IMG/VR virus record: IMGVR_UViG_3300042892_002090
Location: 1 to 45,773 of that record
Reading direction: 5' to 3' (one strand)
Length of the DNA stretch: 45,773 bases
Source of the DNA: a virus
The position numbers and the translations under genes are program-made. The notes under the pieces are model-generated. The model ran no database searches, had not been told where the DNA came from, and was given only the letters and a program-made list of their open reading frames with translations. Shown here piece after piece: positions 25,401 through 35,916 of this stretch. Each line of letters starts with the position of its first letter. Position 1 is the stretch's first letter.

Positions 25401-27976
25401 ATTTCGTGTGTAAAATATGTTTGTATTTCAACAACACCAGGTTTTTCTTCAAAAGAATATAAATATTGGTGTGTTAATCCAGTTAAGTCAGATAATATAG
25501 TTTGTGTAATTTCTGTGGTAATGTCATTTGAATCAAATGAGGTTATAAAACCTTCAGGTAATTGATAGTTGATGGCAATTGGATTATTTAAACTACCAAT
25601 AATATCACTTGATTGTGATACTAATGTCGATGTCGTTTCACTTACAAAAAGTGATTGTGCGGTATCAAATTTTTCTGGTTTTCCAGCAATATATGATAAA
25701 AATAATAAATCTAATATTTCGTCATTTATTAATGTATACGATTGTTGTGTATTGTTAATATCTAACACATCCTTTGAATATGTTTTTACTCCACCGATAT
25801 ATTTGTAAGACAATGTTTTTGTTGTAACTGTTGAACCAGGCGACGGTACATTATAGAAATATCCTCCGTCACAAAAATATTTACCGTTATCTATTGTTGT
25901 AGTGTTAGTGTCTTTATATATTGTGGCTCCTGTTTTTATATAAGGATAATTTGTTGTTGTGTATCTTTTTAATAATTGTTTACAATCTTCAATAAAATCT
26001 TTACTAGTTGTTATAAAAAATGATACAACAAGTATAACAACTGCAAGTGCTAAAATATATGGGTTGAAAGTTGCCCCACCTATTTTCAATAAAGTCATAC
26101 CGAGTTGTAACGATAAACCTTCAGCAGCAAATGCAACACCTGAAAGCATAATACCTAACATGAAGCCACCTTCGGCCAAAGCATTAGTATCTAACCCATT
26201 AAAAAATGAATTATTTTTTACTGAGTTTATATATGAACGAACTAACTTTATAGTCATATGTTCATAACCCGTTATTGGTGTATGTGTGGAATTATTAAAA
26301 TCAAATGATGTGAAAAAGTTATTGTTTGAATTATATTCGGTACTTGTTGACCAACCTAAATAGTATGAATAAACGGTTGGTTGGTAGTAATCACCCGACG
26401 ATAACACTTTACCTATTGCACCCGAACCAATAAAGTATGGTTCAATACATGCTAATGTATATGAATCATTTGTAGTTCCACCTGTAAATAATTTAGGTCC
26501 ATTAATAATAGTTGATATTTTTGTGCTGCTAAATATTTTTTTCTTTGCTCTATAATCCGTCTTAACCCCAAAATCTCTTTTTATATCCGTTAAACCTACC
26601 TTATATACTTTATTATTGCCACTATAACCATAATAGTATGGTAATGCTGGTTGTCTAAATAGAATATCATTATATACTTTAACATTACTAGCCCAACCTG
26701 ATATTTCAGTTAAAGAATAAAGATATGTTTTGACACTTGGTGTATTTATTGAATCCCAAGCAGAATAAGGATTTACACCGACTAAATAACTATAAATTGG
26801 TGTACTAAAACAATCTGTAGTAATTCTAGTTGTGACAGTATTATTACTATTATAAGATTTTATTTGTCCTACTAAAGATCTAATTGATATAAGACCCGAT
26901 GGGCTAATTACTCGAATTCTAATACCATTCACACCACTTGGAACTTTAAAAATAGTATCATCATCAACCAATCTAAATGCCTCATCTCCAAATGGAGACC
27001 ATGATATGAAACCAGCAAATTTATCATTTTTACCATTACTTATTGTAAACACAACTGAACTTGCATTACCTGTATATGTAACTTTTATTTCAGTTATTGC
27101 GGAATTTGATGTTAACAAAATTTTGGTATTTTTTAATGACCATTTTAAATTTGATTTTAAGCTTGACCCATCTAAATAAGGTTTACTTAATGTATAATCA
27201 CTTAATAAATGGGTTTGTTCGATATATCCAATATTACAATCAAAAATATTTGAATCACAAGAATCGTAAAATTCAAATTTATGTATAGACGTGTTATATT
27301 TTAATATTATTTTAATATTATTTTGATCAGTAGATTTTAAAATGGCATATGTTCCGTTGTCAACTTCATTTATTAAATCTTGGTCTTTATACCATTTTTT
27401 ATTAGTAATAGCCGTAACATTATCTAAAGTTTCTTCCGCATAATATGTTACAGTACTTGGACAACCTGAGCAATATGATATATTTGGTAACCAACCAACA
27501 CAAAATTCTTGTGAAGTTGTTGGTAATGAATTACATAATGCTTGACAGTTAAAACTACGTGTTCCGCTACCTCCATTAATTACAATATCTATTGTAATAA
27601 ACAAATCATTTCTTGATGTTGAATCTAAAAGAAAGTTGACATATTTGTTAATTGAACTTGATGAGTTAGACGGTACATTAAATTGTAATACTGTTTTTAT
27701 ATCAATTCCAACACCTTGTTTAATATATACGTCAATATTTGAACCATTTAGAGTAAAATTATTAAAAACAAATTTTATTAATTTACTGACTGTTGGTTTA
27801 TTAGTTACATAAACTGGTTTTAAATTTTCTAATAAACTGTATCGTAAGTTGTATGTTGTGACATTACTTGTTAATCCCGTTGTTGTTCCTGATATAGGTT
27901 TAGTAATCCCACATTCGTGAATTGTTGGGTCACCGGCTAAAGGTACTGGACAATTAAAATTAAAAGTACTACTCAT
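22433..27976 (-). CDS. Giant virion protein with membrane-like segment, TPTNT linkers and SprB-like repeats
   Basis: The 1847-residue protein has several parts. A long beta-rich N-terminal region is broken at about 599-662 by hydrophobic stretches ([14 protein letters not shown] and [16 protein letters not shown]) followed by a basic helix. A TPTNT low-complexity region (about 1233-1505) contains three copies of [11 protein letters not shown]. The C-terminal region (about 1507-1847) has Ig-like repeats, including [17 protein letters not shown] and [15 protein letters not shown]. That wording matches the SprB repeat found in flavobacterial surface adhesins. The N-terminal region probably anchors in the tail and the repeats probably face the host. 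It is the largest protein in the window and a candidate receptor-binding or adhesion fibre. Confidence 0.75.
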   Translation of the reverse strand: MSSTFNFNCPVPLAGDPTIHECGITKPISGTTTGLTSNVTTYNLRYSLLENLKPVYVTNKPTVSKLIKFVFNNFTLNGSNIDVYIKQGVGIDIKTVLQFNVPSNSSSSINKYVNFLLDSTSRNDLFITIDIVINGGSGTRSFNCQALCNSLPTTSQEFCVGWLPNISYCSGCPSTVTYYAEETLDNVTAITNKKWYKDQDLINEVDNGTYAILKSTDQNNIKIILKYNTSIHKFEFYDSCDSNIFDCNIGYIEQTHLLSDYTLSKPYLDGSSLKSNLKWSLKNTKILLTSNSAITEIKVTYTGNASSVVFTISNGKNDKFAGFISWSPFGDEAFRLVDDDTIFKVPSGVNGIRIRVISPSGLISIRSLVGQIKSYNSNNTVTTRITTDCFSTPIYSYLVGVNPYSAWDSINTPSVKTYLYSLTEISGWASNVKVYNDILFRQPALPYYYGYSGNNKVYKVGLTDIKRDFGVKTDYRAKKKIFSSTKISTIINGPKLFTGGTTNDSYTLACIEPYFIGSGAIGKVLSSGDYYQPTVYSYYLGWSTSTEYNSNNNFFTSFDFNNSTHTPITGYEHMTIKLVRSYINSVKNNSFFNGLDTNALAEGGFMLGIMLSGVAFAAEGLSLQLGMTLLKIGGATFNPYILALAVVILVVSFFITTSKDFIEDCKQLLKRYTTTNYPYIKTGATIYKDTNTTTIDNGKYFCDGGYFYNVPSPGSTVTTKTLSYKYIGGVKTYSKDVLDINNTQQSYTLINDEILDLLFLSYIAGKPEKFDTAQSLFVSETTSTLVSQSSDIIGSLNNPIAINYQLPEGFITSFDSNDITTEITQTILSDLTGLTHQYLYSFEEKPGVVEIQTYFTHEIKIEDNPNIFILNYDNSSDNGVTIGTTLYYEYDGDSSVLDGYYAISGSTPYRTFYKTTNGNVVDIITMETSVSTTGSSVNSGPHNVISNSKDYTSGWFLNSHLTKDLDLNVYNNTNNLIIDWNTSNFYNSEYVTRGLIKDFTTKDSLILYGDNTTSTEIDNSTTDAEQQFYRQIFPFDSEIFVYDREDTLTIKPVEVCNTGGPNGINYQILDSNGNLIPSYVGVEFNSNIYTGSSILYSSITVTILGSEYEKYVDLPNINSGDITDVTISITSPNPHLKTTFTTGSFSGCTAPEPCVYYSGTTYQVNSYGFIQYQKYDEISRTSSTQYEFVYEGQYQLTDIIEYGSIYGAFDADFETNLHYPAAVIFVLNLGVCYTPVTPTPTPTNTVTPTNTPTNTPTNTVTPTNTPTPSTVCEFGLSVVVLTPTPTNTPTNTVTPTNTPTNTPTPTNTPTNTPTNTPTNTPTNTVTPTNTPTNTVTPTNTPTPSTVCEFGLSVVVLTPTPTNTPTPTNTPTVTPTNTPTNTVTPTNTPTNTPTNTPTNTSTPTNTPTNTPTNTPTNTSTPTNTPTNTPTNTPTNTPTNTVTPTNTPTPSTVCEFGLSVVVLTPTPTNTPTNTPTNTPTNTPTNTPTNTPTVTPTNTPTGTPTPTPSLPALTVSVSSSSSQSCHNVSDASFTLSASGGNGASYEYSRDNDNWQASASFSSLAGGTYTGYVRNSNRVGTVASVSVGNLAKTAPNATFTNTNVSCNGGANGSIAVSGGSGGSGTGYSTSIDNVTYFNLPKTFNSLTAAAHSVYVKDSLGCVQSYSQTITQPTVQTATITSFVNETVAGNGSLQVTSTGGVWPKTYRLYKDITTTSYTDYDYANDTLISTVTDKTESAPTNGFTSLGCGNYYLSVVDANGCTTYSSHVEILCAGTSCTCYSVYNETNDIITFTYNRCSDGTVASITAPRGGVRSVCVSPGGDVYDPSGLLTIIDCGAGATCTTNGGCTECV
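23462..24275 (-). repeat. TPTNT repeat region with three [10 protein letters not shown] modules
   Basis: About 814 bases of short units encode TPTNT linkers. A 55-base module occurs at 23586-23640, 23901-23955 and 24126-24180. The first two copies lie in an identical 108-base block (23580-23687 and 23895-24002). A 54-base direct repeat lies at 23697-23750 and 23751-23804. Confidence 0.92.
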
Positions 27977-27979
27977 TTA

Positions 27980-28270
27980 TTATGTCATTTTTATACCATA
28001 CACATTAGACATAGTCGATGGGGTATGTACTATTGTTGTGTTATCTATTATTGTTGTTAAATTTGGACTCAATGGGTATGTTTTGTTAAAAACCACCACA
28101 TTAGTCCCTTTATTAAATATTGTGATATTCATATCTCTATCCCTATCATTTGTAATAAAAAAATTCATATTAAAGCTTCCATAGGAAGATGAAACTTCAA
28201 ACCAAACAATTTTTTTTATTGTACCAAAATTTGTACTTACACTAACACTTGGTAGACTATTATCACTCAT
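27980..28270 (-). CDS. Small virion protein, unknown role
   Basis: The 96-residue beta-rich protein (IVWFEVSSSYGSFNMNFFI, then NVVVFNKTYPLSPNLTTII) lies 3 bases before the giant adhesin-like gene. Its length and strand pattern fit a single beta-sandwich. No family is recognised. Confidence 0.65.
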   Translation of the reverse strand: MSDNSLPSVSVSTNFGTIKKIVWFEVSSSYGSFNMNFFITNDRDRDMNITIFNKGTNVVVFNKTYPLSPNLTTIIDNTTIVHTPSTMSNVYGIKMT

Positions 28271-28294
28271 TTTTTATATTTTATGTTTTATGTT

Positions 28295-29680
28295 TTATGA
28301 TGGTGGTAAACAACTACATGAACTTCCGTACGATACGGGTAACCCTGTACCACTTCCGTATTTACCACATGTAGTAAAGGTTTCTGCGACTTCCATAAAT
28401 CTAGTTGCTGTGTTTCCATCACAATCTAACCAATATGCTGTTGCACTAAATCCATATTTTGCACGAAAAACTATAATAACATTATCGTTAATGTTTGATG
28501 TGATTCCTGTTGTACTTGAAGTACAAGTGCTTCCAGTTGATGTTATGGTGTATGTCGTTGGGTCTCTTAATACTAATGGTGACGAATATTGTTGTGGTGA
28601 TGTACCTAATACAGGACGATTTCTTAATGACTCTAAAATAATACATTCAGATATTGTGTAACTTCCTGAGTTTATAGTCTTATCAACTTGTAACCCGTCT
28701 TTATTATAATATATTAATACTCCCCCATCTATCGCATTTATTACAACATTTTGTACATATGTTTCAGTTTCTTCTTCGGCTATTGTTTGACAACTTATTG
28801 TACTTGTACAAGTTCCTGTAAAATATAAATCAAATGGTGTAAATGTTGAACCCGTTGTTGTTGAAAAAACCCTTATATCTAATTTTTTATCTCCATTTGT
28901 GCTATAGTAACCAATAGTTTTAGTTATGTTGTTTGTTCCTCCGGTTAACTTATATAATTCACCATAACCAGTTGAATAATTTCCAACAAAAATTTCTGTA
29001 TTATTGTTTGTATTTGCGGAAATTGTAAAATTAAAATTACCATAATCATTATTAAGTTCAATAACATCATTTAATATTGTTGTTCCTGGTCTTGTGATTG
29101 AATAACTATACGATGTTGTACCTGTGGGACAGTTTGTTAAAGTTCTTAAAACTGTTTTAGATGAGGTGCACTGACCAGGTAATATAATTAACTTTGATGA
29201 TGGACTTACTAATGGTGTTCCGTTTTTATCACCAATATAATAATCTGTCTCAGGACAATTTTGTACACAAACATCACTCAAAAAAGTACCAGAATAGGAA
29301 TACGATGTAAACGACTTATTACCATCACCTTCTACTGGACACGATTCTCCACATATAAGATAATAAACATAAAGTTTACCATCAGAACTACTATTCAAAT
29401 CACTTTGTTCAACTTTAATATTGTATTTTACACATTGTTCTTTTGGTCTCCTTCCCTTTACTTTTGAAACTAATTGATTATCTGCTCCACCTTCGAAAGT
29501 TGCTGGTTCAACTTCAACCAACGAAGTTACACTCGTTTTTGAAAGTGCTTTAAAAATATTAGAATCGATAACAATTACTTGATTCTCTTTATAATCAAAG
29601 TATTCATCATCTACAGCTTTTTTTAAATCTTCACGGGTGATTATTTTATTATCCGTTATCCCTGTCCATGATCTTGGCAT
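28295..29680 (-). CDS. Cys-rich virion protein, unknown role
   Basis: The 461-residue protein begins with a helical charged N-terminus (NKIITREDLKKAVDDEYFDY). It continues with beta-rich Thr/Ser segments and about a dozen Cys residues (LICGESCPVE, VCVQNCPETDYY, CSCLPPS at the end). The Cys pattern suggests disulfides in an extracellular particle part. Its ATG lies 32 bases inside the end of the S74 fibre gene, so it probably depends on that gene for translation. It could be a fibre-tip partner. Confidence 0.7.
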   Translation of the reverse strand: MPRSWTGITDNKIITREDLKKAVDDEYFDYKENQVIVIDSNIFKALSKTSVTSLVEVEPATFEGGADNQLVSKVKGRRPKEQCVKYNIKVEQSDLNSSSDGKLYVYYLICGESCPVEGDGNKSFTSYSYSGTFLSDVCVQNCPETDYYIGDKNGTPLVSPSSKLIILPGQCTSSKTVLRTLTNCPTGTTSYSYSITRPGTTILNDVIELNNDYGNFNFTISANTNNNTEIFVGNYSTGYGELYKLTGGTNNITKTIGYYSTNGDKKLDIRVFSTTTGSTFTPFDLYFTGTCTSTISCQTIAEEETETYVQNVVINAIDGGVLIYYNKDGLQVDKTINSGSYTISECIILESLRNRPVLGTSPQQYSSPLVLRDPTTYTITSTGSTCTSSTTGITSNINDNVIIVFRAKYGFSATAYWLDCDGNTATRFMEVAETFTTCGKYGSGTGLPVSYGSSCSCLPPS

Positions 29681-32462
29681 ACAATGACTCTATTTTATTT
29701 TCTAATTGTTTTATTTTATTTTCCAATTGATGTATTTTGAGAGTATGGACGTCATTATAGTTGACACTCATTGGTAAATCACCAACGACTAAGTCAGAAC
29801 AAGCTTCTTTAACACTTTGAGCCGAATAACCATATCTTACTTGATTATCTCCTTTAAGTGTAAATTGAATTACATCTAATGTTGATAAATCTACATTTGG
29901 ATTAACCGATATAATATCTTTATATCTAATATCTGACAATTCAAAAAACGCAGTTGCTGAAACACTTCCAGATACAGTTAACGAACCTGTAATAACGTGT
30001 GAAGAACCTGATACATAAACTGAACCAGTGATTATTTGATTTCCTTTAAATGTATTTGAACCAGTTGTTGCAAAATCTCCATAATTTTTTATTTGTATTG
30101 AACTAGATACAATACCTGATGGAACACCTGTTATACCACCGAATGATATTTGTGATGAACCTGAAACAATACCTGATGGTATTCCATTCAAACCTCCATA
30201 TGTAATCTGTGAACTACCTGAAACTAAAGATGGTTTATCAGTGATTCCGTTAAATGATATTTGACCTGAACCAGAAACTAAAGATGGCTTGTCAGTTATA
30301 CCATTAAATGATATTTGACCCGAACCTGATACTAAACCTGATGGAACACCTGTTATACCACCGAATAATATTTGTGATGAACCTGATACTAATGAAGGTA
30401 CATTTGTTAAATTACTAAAATTAATCGATCCCGTTAATGAACTAGCATTAACTTTTCCTTCAACTAATAACGACCCAGTAAATTGATGTGTATCATCATT
30501 GGTATCACCAAATTTTGTTGATCCTGATGAATATAAAACGGAAGAAGATACTAATGTAACATTATATTCTTCGGCGGTAATCGTTCCTTTAATTTTTACT
30601 GAACCTGTAATTTGAAGATTGTTTGTTGTATAATAAAATCCTGCACCTGATATGAATAATGAATCTCCTGATGTACCAGAAGTACCACTAGTTCCGGAAG
30701 AACCTGATGTACCAGAAGAACCATTACTACCTGAAGAACCACTAGTTCCAGAACTACCATCTGTTCCTGTAGAACCTGATGTACCAGAAGAACCATTTGA
30801 ACCAGAACTTCCTGATGTACCACTAGTTCCTGAAGTACCAGATGAACCTGAAGTTCCTGATGTGCCAGAACTTCCACTAGTTCCTGAAGTACCAGATGAA
30901 CCTGAAGAACCACTAGAACCTGAAGTACCAGATGAACCTGAAGTTCCTGATGTGCCAGAACTTCCGTTAGAACCTGAAGTTCCTGATGTGCCAGAACTTC
31001 CGTTAGAACCTGAAGTTCCTGATGTGCCACCAGAACCACTAGTTCCAGAAGAACCTGAAGTACCATCACTAGGCATAGAAGTAAAAGTAATAGAATATAT
31101 GTCTTCGAAACTTACGCCGATACATGCAGGAGTGTATGAGTCAACAGTAACATCAAACGTGAACAACGATTGAGAAGACCATCCAGATTGTACACCTGTA
31201 ACGGTTAATACAACCGTTTGATCTGTATTATTATCTCCGTATATTCCGCTCGTAGTAACACCCTGAACTGTGATTTTACTTCCTATAGGTAAGGTGGCAA
31301 GATAAGGATATGCGTTATTAGAGGTTAGTGGAGTTCCGTTGATGTCTGATGATGTATAAGACATAGCAAAACCAATTATATTTGGTATAATTCCATCTCC
31401 TCCTTGAACACTCATTCCGCCAGATGCCGCCGCACCATCCCAACTATCATAATATAATAAACGTTGTACACCTCCTGAAGTTCCTGAAGTTCCTGTAGAA
31501 CCACTCGTTCCAGCTGACCCACTTGTACCCGAAGAACCTGAAGTACCTGTAGAACCACTTGTACCTGATGAACCACTAGAACCTGATGTTCCTGCTGTAC
31601 CATCACTACCACTAGAACCTGAAGTTCCACTTGTACCCGCAGTTCCTGATGAACCTGAAGTTCCTGATGTACCAGAAGATCCGTCAGAACCAGATGAACC
31701 TGATATTCCACTTGTGCCTGCGGTTCCTGATGAACCTGAAGTACCTGCCGTTCCTGATGAACCACTTGTTCCTGATGAACCTGATGTCCCTGATGAACCT
31801 GCTGTTCCTGAAGTTCCGCTAGTTCCTGATGTACCTGATGAACCACCAGCAACACCATATAAATTCACATCCCATACACTATATGCACCACTTCCGACTA
31901 TTGTTTCAACGTTAACCCGCATTTGACCATTGCTGAAATATTCCACAACCAAACCAACCATATAATTAGTTAAATTATATGAAATTATAACTTTTTGTGC
32001 CACGCTGTAAGCTAAATTTGGGGCAACTAAAAAGAAACCTGTATCACCTGTTTGAATAGTTAATGATTGATTTGTTATTGTTGTGCTATATAAATCACCC
32101 GAAGAACCTGATGAACCTGACGTTCCTGATGAACCGTCCGTACCGTCTGAACCACTGGAACCTGATGTTCCTGATGTACCACTACCACTAGTTCCTGAAG
32201 TTCCATTTGATCCATTATCTCCCTGTAAACCTCGTGATCCACTTGTTCCACTTGATCCGCTCGACCCATTAGTTCCTATTCCTGATGTTCCAGATGTTCC
32301 AGATGTTCCATTTGCACCAGAAAGTTCACCTATAAAATCTTCTCTTAAAATTTTAAATGTGGTTAATGTTGTACCAGTAATGGCGTCCATTACAATATAT
32401 GAACCTGTTGGTGTTACACCACTATACTGAGGTAATGCACTAATTTTTATTGGTGTAGCCAT
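29649..32462 (-). CDS. Collagen-like tail fibre with S74 self-cleaving chaperone domain
   Basis: The 937-residue fibre begins with an N-terminal attachment region (about 1-45). Three Gly-X-Y blocks rich in Ser/Thr (GTSGTSGSSG, no Pro) follow, separated by globular beta domains. Then come six repeats of about 17 residues (pattern ISFNGITDKPSLVSGSGQ, about 680-795), and finally an S74 intramolecular chaperone. That domain reads LSDIRYKDII with Ser843 and Lys848 at the usual cleavage dyad spacing, followed by VRYGYSAQSVKEA and a C-terminal coiled coil. S74 domains trimerise the fibre and then cut themselves off. Cleavage would occur just before Ser843. It is a receptor-binding fibre by structure. 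Confidence 0.9.
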   Translation of the reverse strand: MATPIKISALPQYSGVTPTGSYIVMDAITGTTLTTFKILREDFIGELSGANGTSGTSGTSGIGTNGSSGSSGTSGSRGLQGDNGSNGTSGTSGSGTSGTSGSSGSDGTDGSSGTSGSSGSSGDLYSTTITNQSLTIQTGDTGFFLVAPNLAYSVAQKVIISYNLTNYMVGLVVEYFSNGQMRVNVETIVGSGAYSVWDVNLYGVAGGSSGTSGTSGTSGTAGSSGTSGSSGTSGSSGTAGTSGSSGTAGTSGISGSSGSDGSSGTSGTSGSSGTAGTSGTSGSSGSDGTAGTSGSSGSSGTSGSTGTSGSSGTSGSAGTSGSTGTSGTSGGVQRLLYYDSWDGAAASGGMSVQGGDGIIPNIIGFAMSYTSSDINGTPLTSNNAYPYLATLPIGSKITVQGVTTSGIYGDNNTDQTVVLTVTGVQSGWSSQSLFTFDVTVDSYTPACIGVSFEDIYSITFTSMPSDGTSGSSGTSGSGGTSGTSGSNGSSGTSGTSGSNGSSGTSGTSGSSGTSGSSGSSGSSGTSGTSGSSGTSGTSGSSGTSGTSGTSGSSGSNGSSGTSGSTGTDGSSGTSGSSGSNGSSGTSGSSGTSGTSGTSGDSLFISGAGFYYTTNNLQITGSVKIKGTITAEEYNVTLVSSSVLYSSGSTKFGDTNDDTHQFTGSLLVEGKVNASSLTGSINFSNLTNVPSLVSGSSQILFGGITGVPSGLVSGSGQISFNGITDKPSLVSGSGQISFNGITDKPSLVSGSSQITYGGLNGIPSGIVSGSSQISFGGITGVPSGIVSSSIQIKNYGDFATTGSNTFKGNQIITGSVYVSGSSHVITGSLTVSGSVSATAFFELSDIRYKDIISVNPNVDLSTLDVIQFTLKGDNQVRYGYSAQSVKEACSDLVVGDLPMSVNYNDVHTLKIHQLENKIKQLENKIESLYAKIMDRDNG
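30095..30430 (-). repeat. Six repeats of about 17 residues in the S74 fibre
   Basis: The units encode GIT/N-x-PS-x-L-VSGS-x-QI variants just before the S74 domain. They probably form a triple-stranded beta shaft. Confidence 0.8.
30655..32315 (-). repeat. Gly-X-Y collagen-like repeat blocks
   Basis: There are three blocks of tandem GTSG/SSG codons (about 32090-32315, 31490-31850 and 30655-31070), separated by non-repeat domains. They are prone to length change by recombination. Confidence 0.85.
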
Positions 32463-32475
32463 ATCTGTTGATTAA

Positions 32476-32486
32476 TTAATAAATAT
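32476..32486 (-). promoter_or_regulatory. ATATTTAT motif upstream of the S74 fibre gene
   Basis: The minus strand reads ATATTTATTAA, 13 bases before the ATG, in a 38-base gap. Confidence 0.35.
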
Positions 32487-32500
32487 CATATATTTTAATC

Positions 32501-33274
32501 CTATTCGATTTTTAACAAATTATCTTGTTCATCATTACTTGTTTGAATTGGTTCCTCTAATTCAGTAGCAACAACATACGTATCGCCACAATTAACTACT
32601 TTAGTAATTTGATTAGTTAAATACGGTGAATCAAAAACAATTGTAACCGTTTTTTCATTTATATTTGAAAAAGTTTTACTCGTGGTTCCATTTATGCCAA
32701 TTAGTGATGTGGTATCGTCTCCCCAATATACAGTAAATGTTATATCTTCAATTGGTGATCCATCTGGATTTGTATTGTTAGCTTGAATAATATTAACCAA
32801 TTGATATGTTGTAGTATTGTCAATTGTAATTGTCATATCATTATCTATACAATCAGAATTGTATGTAAAATTTGTACTAATTTTATTATGTCCAATATTT
32901 TTATCAAAATCAACCATATCCCCCATTTCATCTGCGGTGGCTTCCAAAAATAATGGTAATTGGAAATCGTCAAAAACTTGTTGGTCAATTTCCTTTTTAA
33001 TTTGTTCGGGTGTTGTTCCTGTTATACTTGTAATCAAATTCCACGTATTTGCTGTCGGTGTGTTCCATTTATAATAACCACTTGTTACTGTTCCACCTGT
33101 TACATTAAAAACTAAAAAACCTGTGTCGGGTGTAAATCCGGTTGCTAAAAAGTCGGTTGGACCCGTCCATGATGTTGGTGTATCATTAGAATCATACCAC
33201 GTCTTTCCCGTTAATGAAACTAATTTCACTTCAGGTATTTTTTTTCTTCTAATGGTATGGTTAATTCTTTTCAT
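32501..33274 (-). CDS. Virion protein, unknown role
   Basis: The 257-residue protein begins with a basic stretch (MKRINHTIRRKKIPEVKLVSL). Its central region contains GYYKWNTPTANTWNLI and TPEQIKKEIDQQVFDDF. The C-terminal half looks like an Ig-like beta domain (ITFTVYWGDDTTS, then KTVTIVFDSPYLTN). It is upstream of the fibre gene and overlaps the end of the 272-residue gene by 14 bases. A fibre-connector role is an inference from position. Confidence 0.65.
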   Translation of the reverse strand: MKRINHTIRRKKIPEVKLVSLTGKTWYDSNDTPTSWTGPTDFLATGFTPDTGFLVFNVTGGTVTSGYYKWNTPTANTWNLITSITGTTPEQIKKEIDQQVFDDFQLPLFLEATADEMGDMVDFDKNIGHNKISTNFTYNSDCIDNDMTITIDNTTTYQLVNIIQANNTNPDGSPIEDITFTVYWGDDTTSLIGINGTTSKTFSNINEKTVTIVFDSPYLTNQITKVVNCGDTYVVATELEEPIQTSNDEQDNLLKIE

Positions 33275-34079
33275 AAAACTTTATCGGGGTATTTGTTATT
33301 CCTGATTTTGTCCCTCTACTAATTCCGTTATATTTGTAAACTTGGTATGAATAATCTCTTTTATCAATATCAACTTGGTAGTACATATCATTTTGTTCAG
33401 TAATAGTGTGACTCGTACTATAACTATCATTTGTAAAATCTAAAATTGTACCTTCTTTTGCGTTATAAAACTTTGCTGTCATAAAAAAGGTGTTACTTGT
33501 CGTTGTACCACTTAAATTTGTTTCAGTTAAAACACTCTCATCTTGGAACCAAAAGAAATACATATTTTCTTTGTTACTATAATTTGATCCTCTAAAAACA
33601 GGTAAATGTATATAACCATTAAGTGGATTATAAAACATTTTTTCACCTAACGGTAACGACAAATTTTTTGCAAATATTAATTTTCTATTTTGTCTTGTTG
33701 GTGGTTCACATGTTAATACATTACCTGAGACGGTTCCTGGTGTTTTAAAAAATTCCAATCTAAAAAAACTTTCGGTGGCCTGTTTCAACATACTTTCATT
33801 TTCTTGTGAACTTATACCTTGTGGGGTATAATCTTGAGTATATGTTCCATCACTTAAAAAATAAAAATAAAACCAAATATCGGTTTGCTCTACACCATCA
33901 GATAAATATGGTTTATGGATATATCTAACCGTTTCGTAATTCTCAATTGGATTAATAATATCACTTAACACTTCGGTTTCAAATTCTTTCAAATTTTCTT
34001 CCCAACCGAGATTTGTTTGAAAATCAGTTTCAGTATTTAATAATATATTTAAATCAGTATCTTTTCTTAATATTTTCAT
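33261..34079 (-). CDS. Virion protein, unknown role
   Basis: The 272-residue protein has many aromatic strands (TDIWFYFYFLSDGTY, ENMYFFWFQDES, YYQVDIDKRDYSYQVYKY). It lacks enzyme motifs and membrane segments. It is packed 1 base after the 611-residue gene. Position in the baseplate-to-fibre block suggests a baseplate component. Confidence 0.65.
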   Translation of the reverse strand: MKILRKDTDLNILLNTETDFQTNLGWEENLKEFETEVLSDIINPIENYETVRYIHKPYLSDGVEQTDIWFYFYFLSDGTYTQDYTPQGISSQENESMLKQATESFFRLEFFKTPGTVSGNVLTCEPPTRQNRKLIFAKNLSLPLGEKMFYNPLNGYIHLPVFRGSNYSNKENMYFFWFQDESVLTETNLSGTTTSNTFFMTAKFYNAKEGTILDFTNDSYSTSHTITEQNDMYYQVDIDKRDYSYQVYKYNGISRGTKSGITNTPIKFYEKN

Positions 34080-34080
34080 G

Positions 34081-35916
34081 TTAACAATCTGAATTACTAT
34101 TTTTATTATTTACATCCATAAAACTCATTAATCCATTAGATTTATTTTTGTAATATCTTTCATTTCTTAAATACAAATTAATGTTTGCTTTAACATAATG
34201 ATTACCATTCATAAAAGGAAAATCCGTTCCAAATCCATCAGAATCAACATAACCATGGTCATAGATGTCTCTCCATCTCCAAACTTTATCATATGGGTCA
34301 TACTTTGCATTTTCGGGTAAGTTGAAAATATCATTAGTATTCGCAATTTCGGTATATGGTGATAATTCTCTTAATTTAATTCTATAATGTGGTTGGTATA
34401 TTAACCCTTCTAAATTTGTTGATGACGCATATGTTGAACCTGATGTTTGTCCATAATTAAATATCGTTACAGGATTTGTGATTTTATGAAATGATTCACT
34501 TACAATTCTCTCGGTCATTTCTTTTGGGTTATATTCTACAAATGCACCATTTAATATGGTCCCAATTGGTAATGCCGTTCCACCTGTAAATGTAAATCCA
34601 GTTGTTGCACCGGAAAACGTTGTGGTATATCCTGTCATTCCTTTTTCTAATGATAGATTACCATCAAAATGTTCATCAACCCAACTTATTTTTTCACCTG
34701 TTGGTAGTTCCTCACCGTGAAAATGAAATTTATACCCAACCTTTGGTGGATAATTAAAATATCCATTTCCATTTCTAAAAATTGCAGTAACAAAAACATT
34801 TGTCGGACTAAATCCTAAATTATTTGTAAGTCCACTTAATTTTAATGGTTCCTTGAAATCGTATAAAACAGATTCCATTCTATTTCTTTCAACTATAACA
34901 TCATTCGTACCTACACTATTTTCAAATAGTATTTTTTTCTCATCTTCAAATATTGGACTTTCGAATCCAAGTGAATCCATTATATATCCCTTATCATCGG
35001 TTAATGTTTTATGTTTGTGAACATAATATTTAGAAGTTGAGGGAACGATATTGGTAAAATCTTTACATCTTTTACCTAACATAATTGTGTTGAGTGTTGT
35101 TCCTGTTTTTATTTGTGACTTTAAAATATTAATAACATATTTTTCAGAGTTAAATGTTTCGTTACCAATCGAATTAATATAAAATGTTGAACCAGTTGGG
35201 TTTGATAATCCAGTTAATGTTCCACCTGATAAAACTATATGTTCACCTTCATTCATTCCATGTTCAACTGGTGATGTCAATTCATAGTATGTTGAACCTG
35301 TTTCAATTAAACCGTATGTAACCCTGAATGGTATACCATCTTTTGCAGTAAAGTTAACTTTCGTACTACCTGTTACACCTGTTAACGTATAAACCATATT
35401 AAAATTACTATCACCACTATATACATAACTTAAATATAAATTCCAGTTTTGGTATGGTGCCGATATTGGTGTTACAGTTGTGTGTGCTGTTGAACCTGAT
35501 TTTACTATATTTGGTGTAAAGGTTCCTAATGTATTTCCCGTTACCGGTAAATTAACCTCCCTACGTACATCTTTTCTTAAAAACGCAAATTCATCATATG
35601 GTAAATAACCATCAAAAACAGTACTGTCTGTTACGTTACTACCATCACCTGTTAAATATAATCTTTGTTTTAAATAAGAATAAGGTGTTGATCCAGAATA
35701 TAAATTACGAAAAACCATTTTTAATTTTCCGTATATTTTATAATTTATACTTTCATTACGTTCTCTATAATATTGTTCATCAATGTCCAAAATAATATCT
35801 CTATCACCTATTCTCATAAGTGTATCACTATTGTCAAGATTGAGTTTTAATTCTAATTCTTGGTCATCCGCATTTGCGAATTTTTTACTTGGTAATATGA
35901 TTTGTTTCTTTTCCAT
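34081..35916 (-). CDS. Large baseplate-region virion protein, unknown role
   Basis: The 611-residue protein starts MEKKQIILPSKKFANADDQE. Much of the body is rich in Thr/Ser/Gly with TGxT loops (SGATTGFTFTGGTALP). A possible middle domain holds GYKFHFHGEELPTGEKISW. Its ATG overlaps the upstream stop as TAATG at 35916. It follows the 1170-residue protein and could be a wedge component such as a gp8 or gp10 equivalent, but sequence gives no direct proof. Confidence 0.65.
   Translation of the reverse strand: MEKKQIILPSKKFANADDQELELKLNLDNSDTLMRIGDRDIILDIDEQYYRERNESINYKIYGKLKMVFRNLYSGSTPYSYLKQRLYLTGDGSNVTDSTVFDGYLPYDEFAFLRKDVRREVNLPVTGNTLGTFTPNIVKSGSTAHTTVTPISAPYQNWNLYLSYVYSGDSNFNMVYTLTGVTGSTKVNFTAKDGIPFRVTYGLIETGSTYYELTSPVEHGMNEGEHIVLSGGTLTGLSNPTGSTFYINSIGNETFNSEKYVINILKSQIKTGTTLNTIMLGKRCKDFTNIVPSTSKYYVHKHKTLTDDKGYIMDSLGFESPIFEDEKKILFENSVGTNDVIVERNRMESVLYDFKEPLKLSGLTNNLGFSPTNVFVTAIFRNGNGYFNYPPKVGYKFHFHGEELPTGEKISWVDEHFDGNLSLEKGMTGYTTTFSGATTGFTFTGGTALPIGTILNGAFVEYNPKEMTERIVSESFHKITNPVTIFNYGQTSGSTYASSTNLEGLIYQPHYRIKLRELSPYTEIANTNDIFNLPENAKYDPYDKVWRWRDIYDHGYVDSDGFGTDFPFMNGNHYVKANINLYLRNERYYKNKSNGLMSFMDVNNKNSNSDC

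Noticed and set aside
30652-31173. Plus-strand frames rich in Pro-Glu-Val (and similar frames at 32083-32430)
   Set aside because: They are antisense shadows of the Gly-X-Y repeat in the S74 fibre gene.
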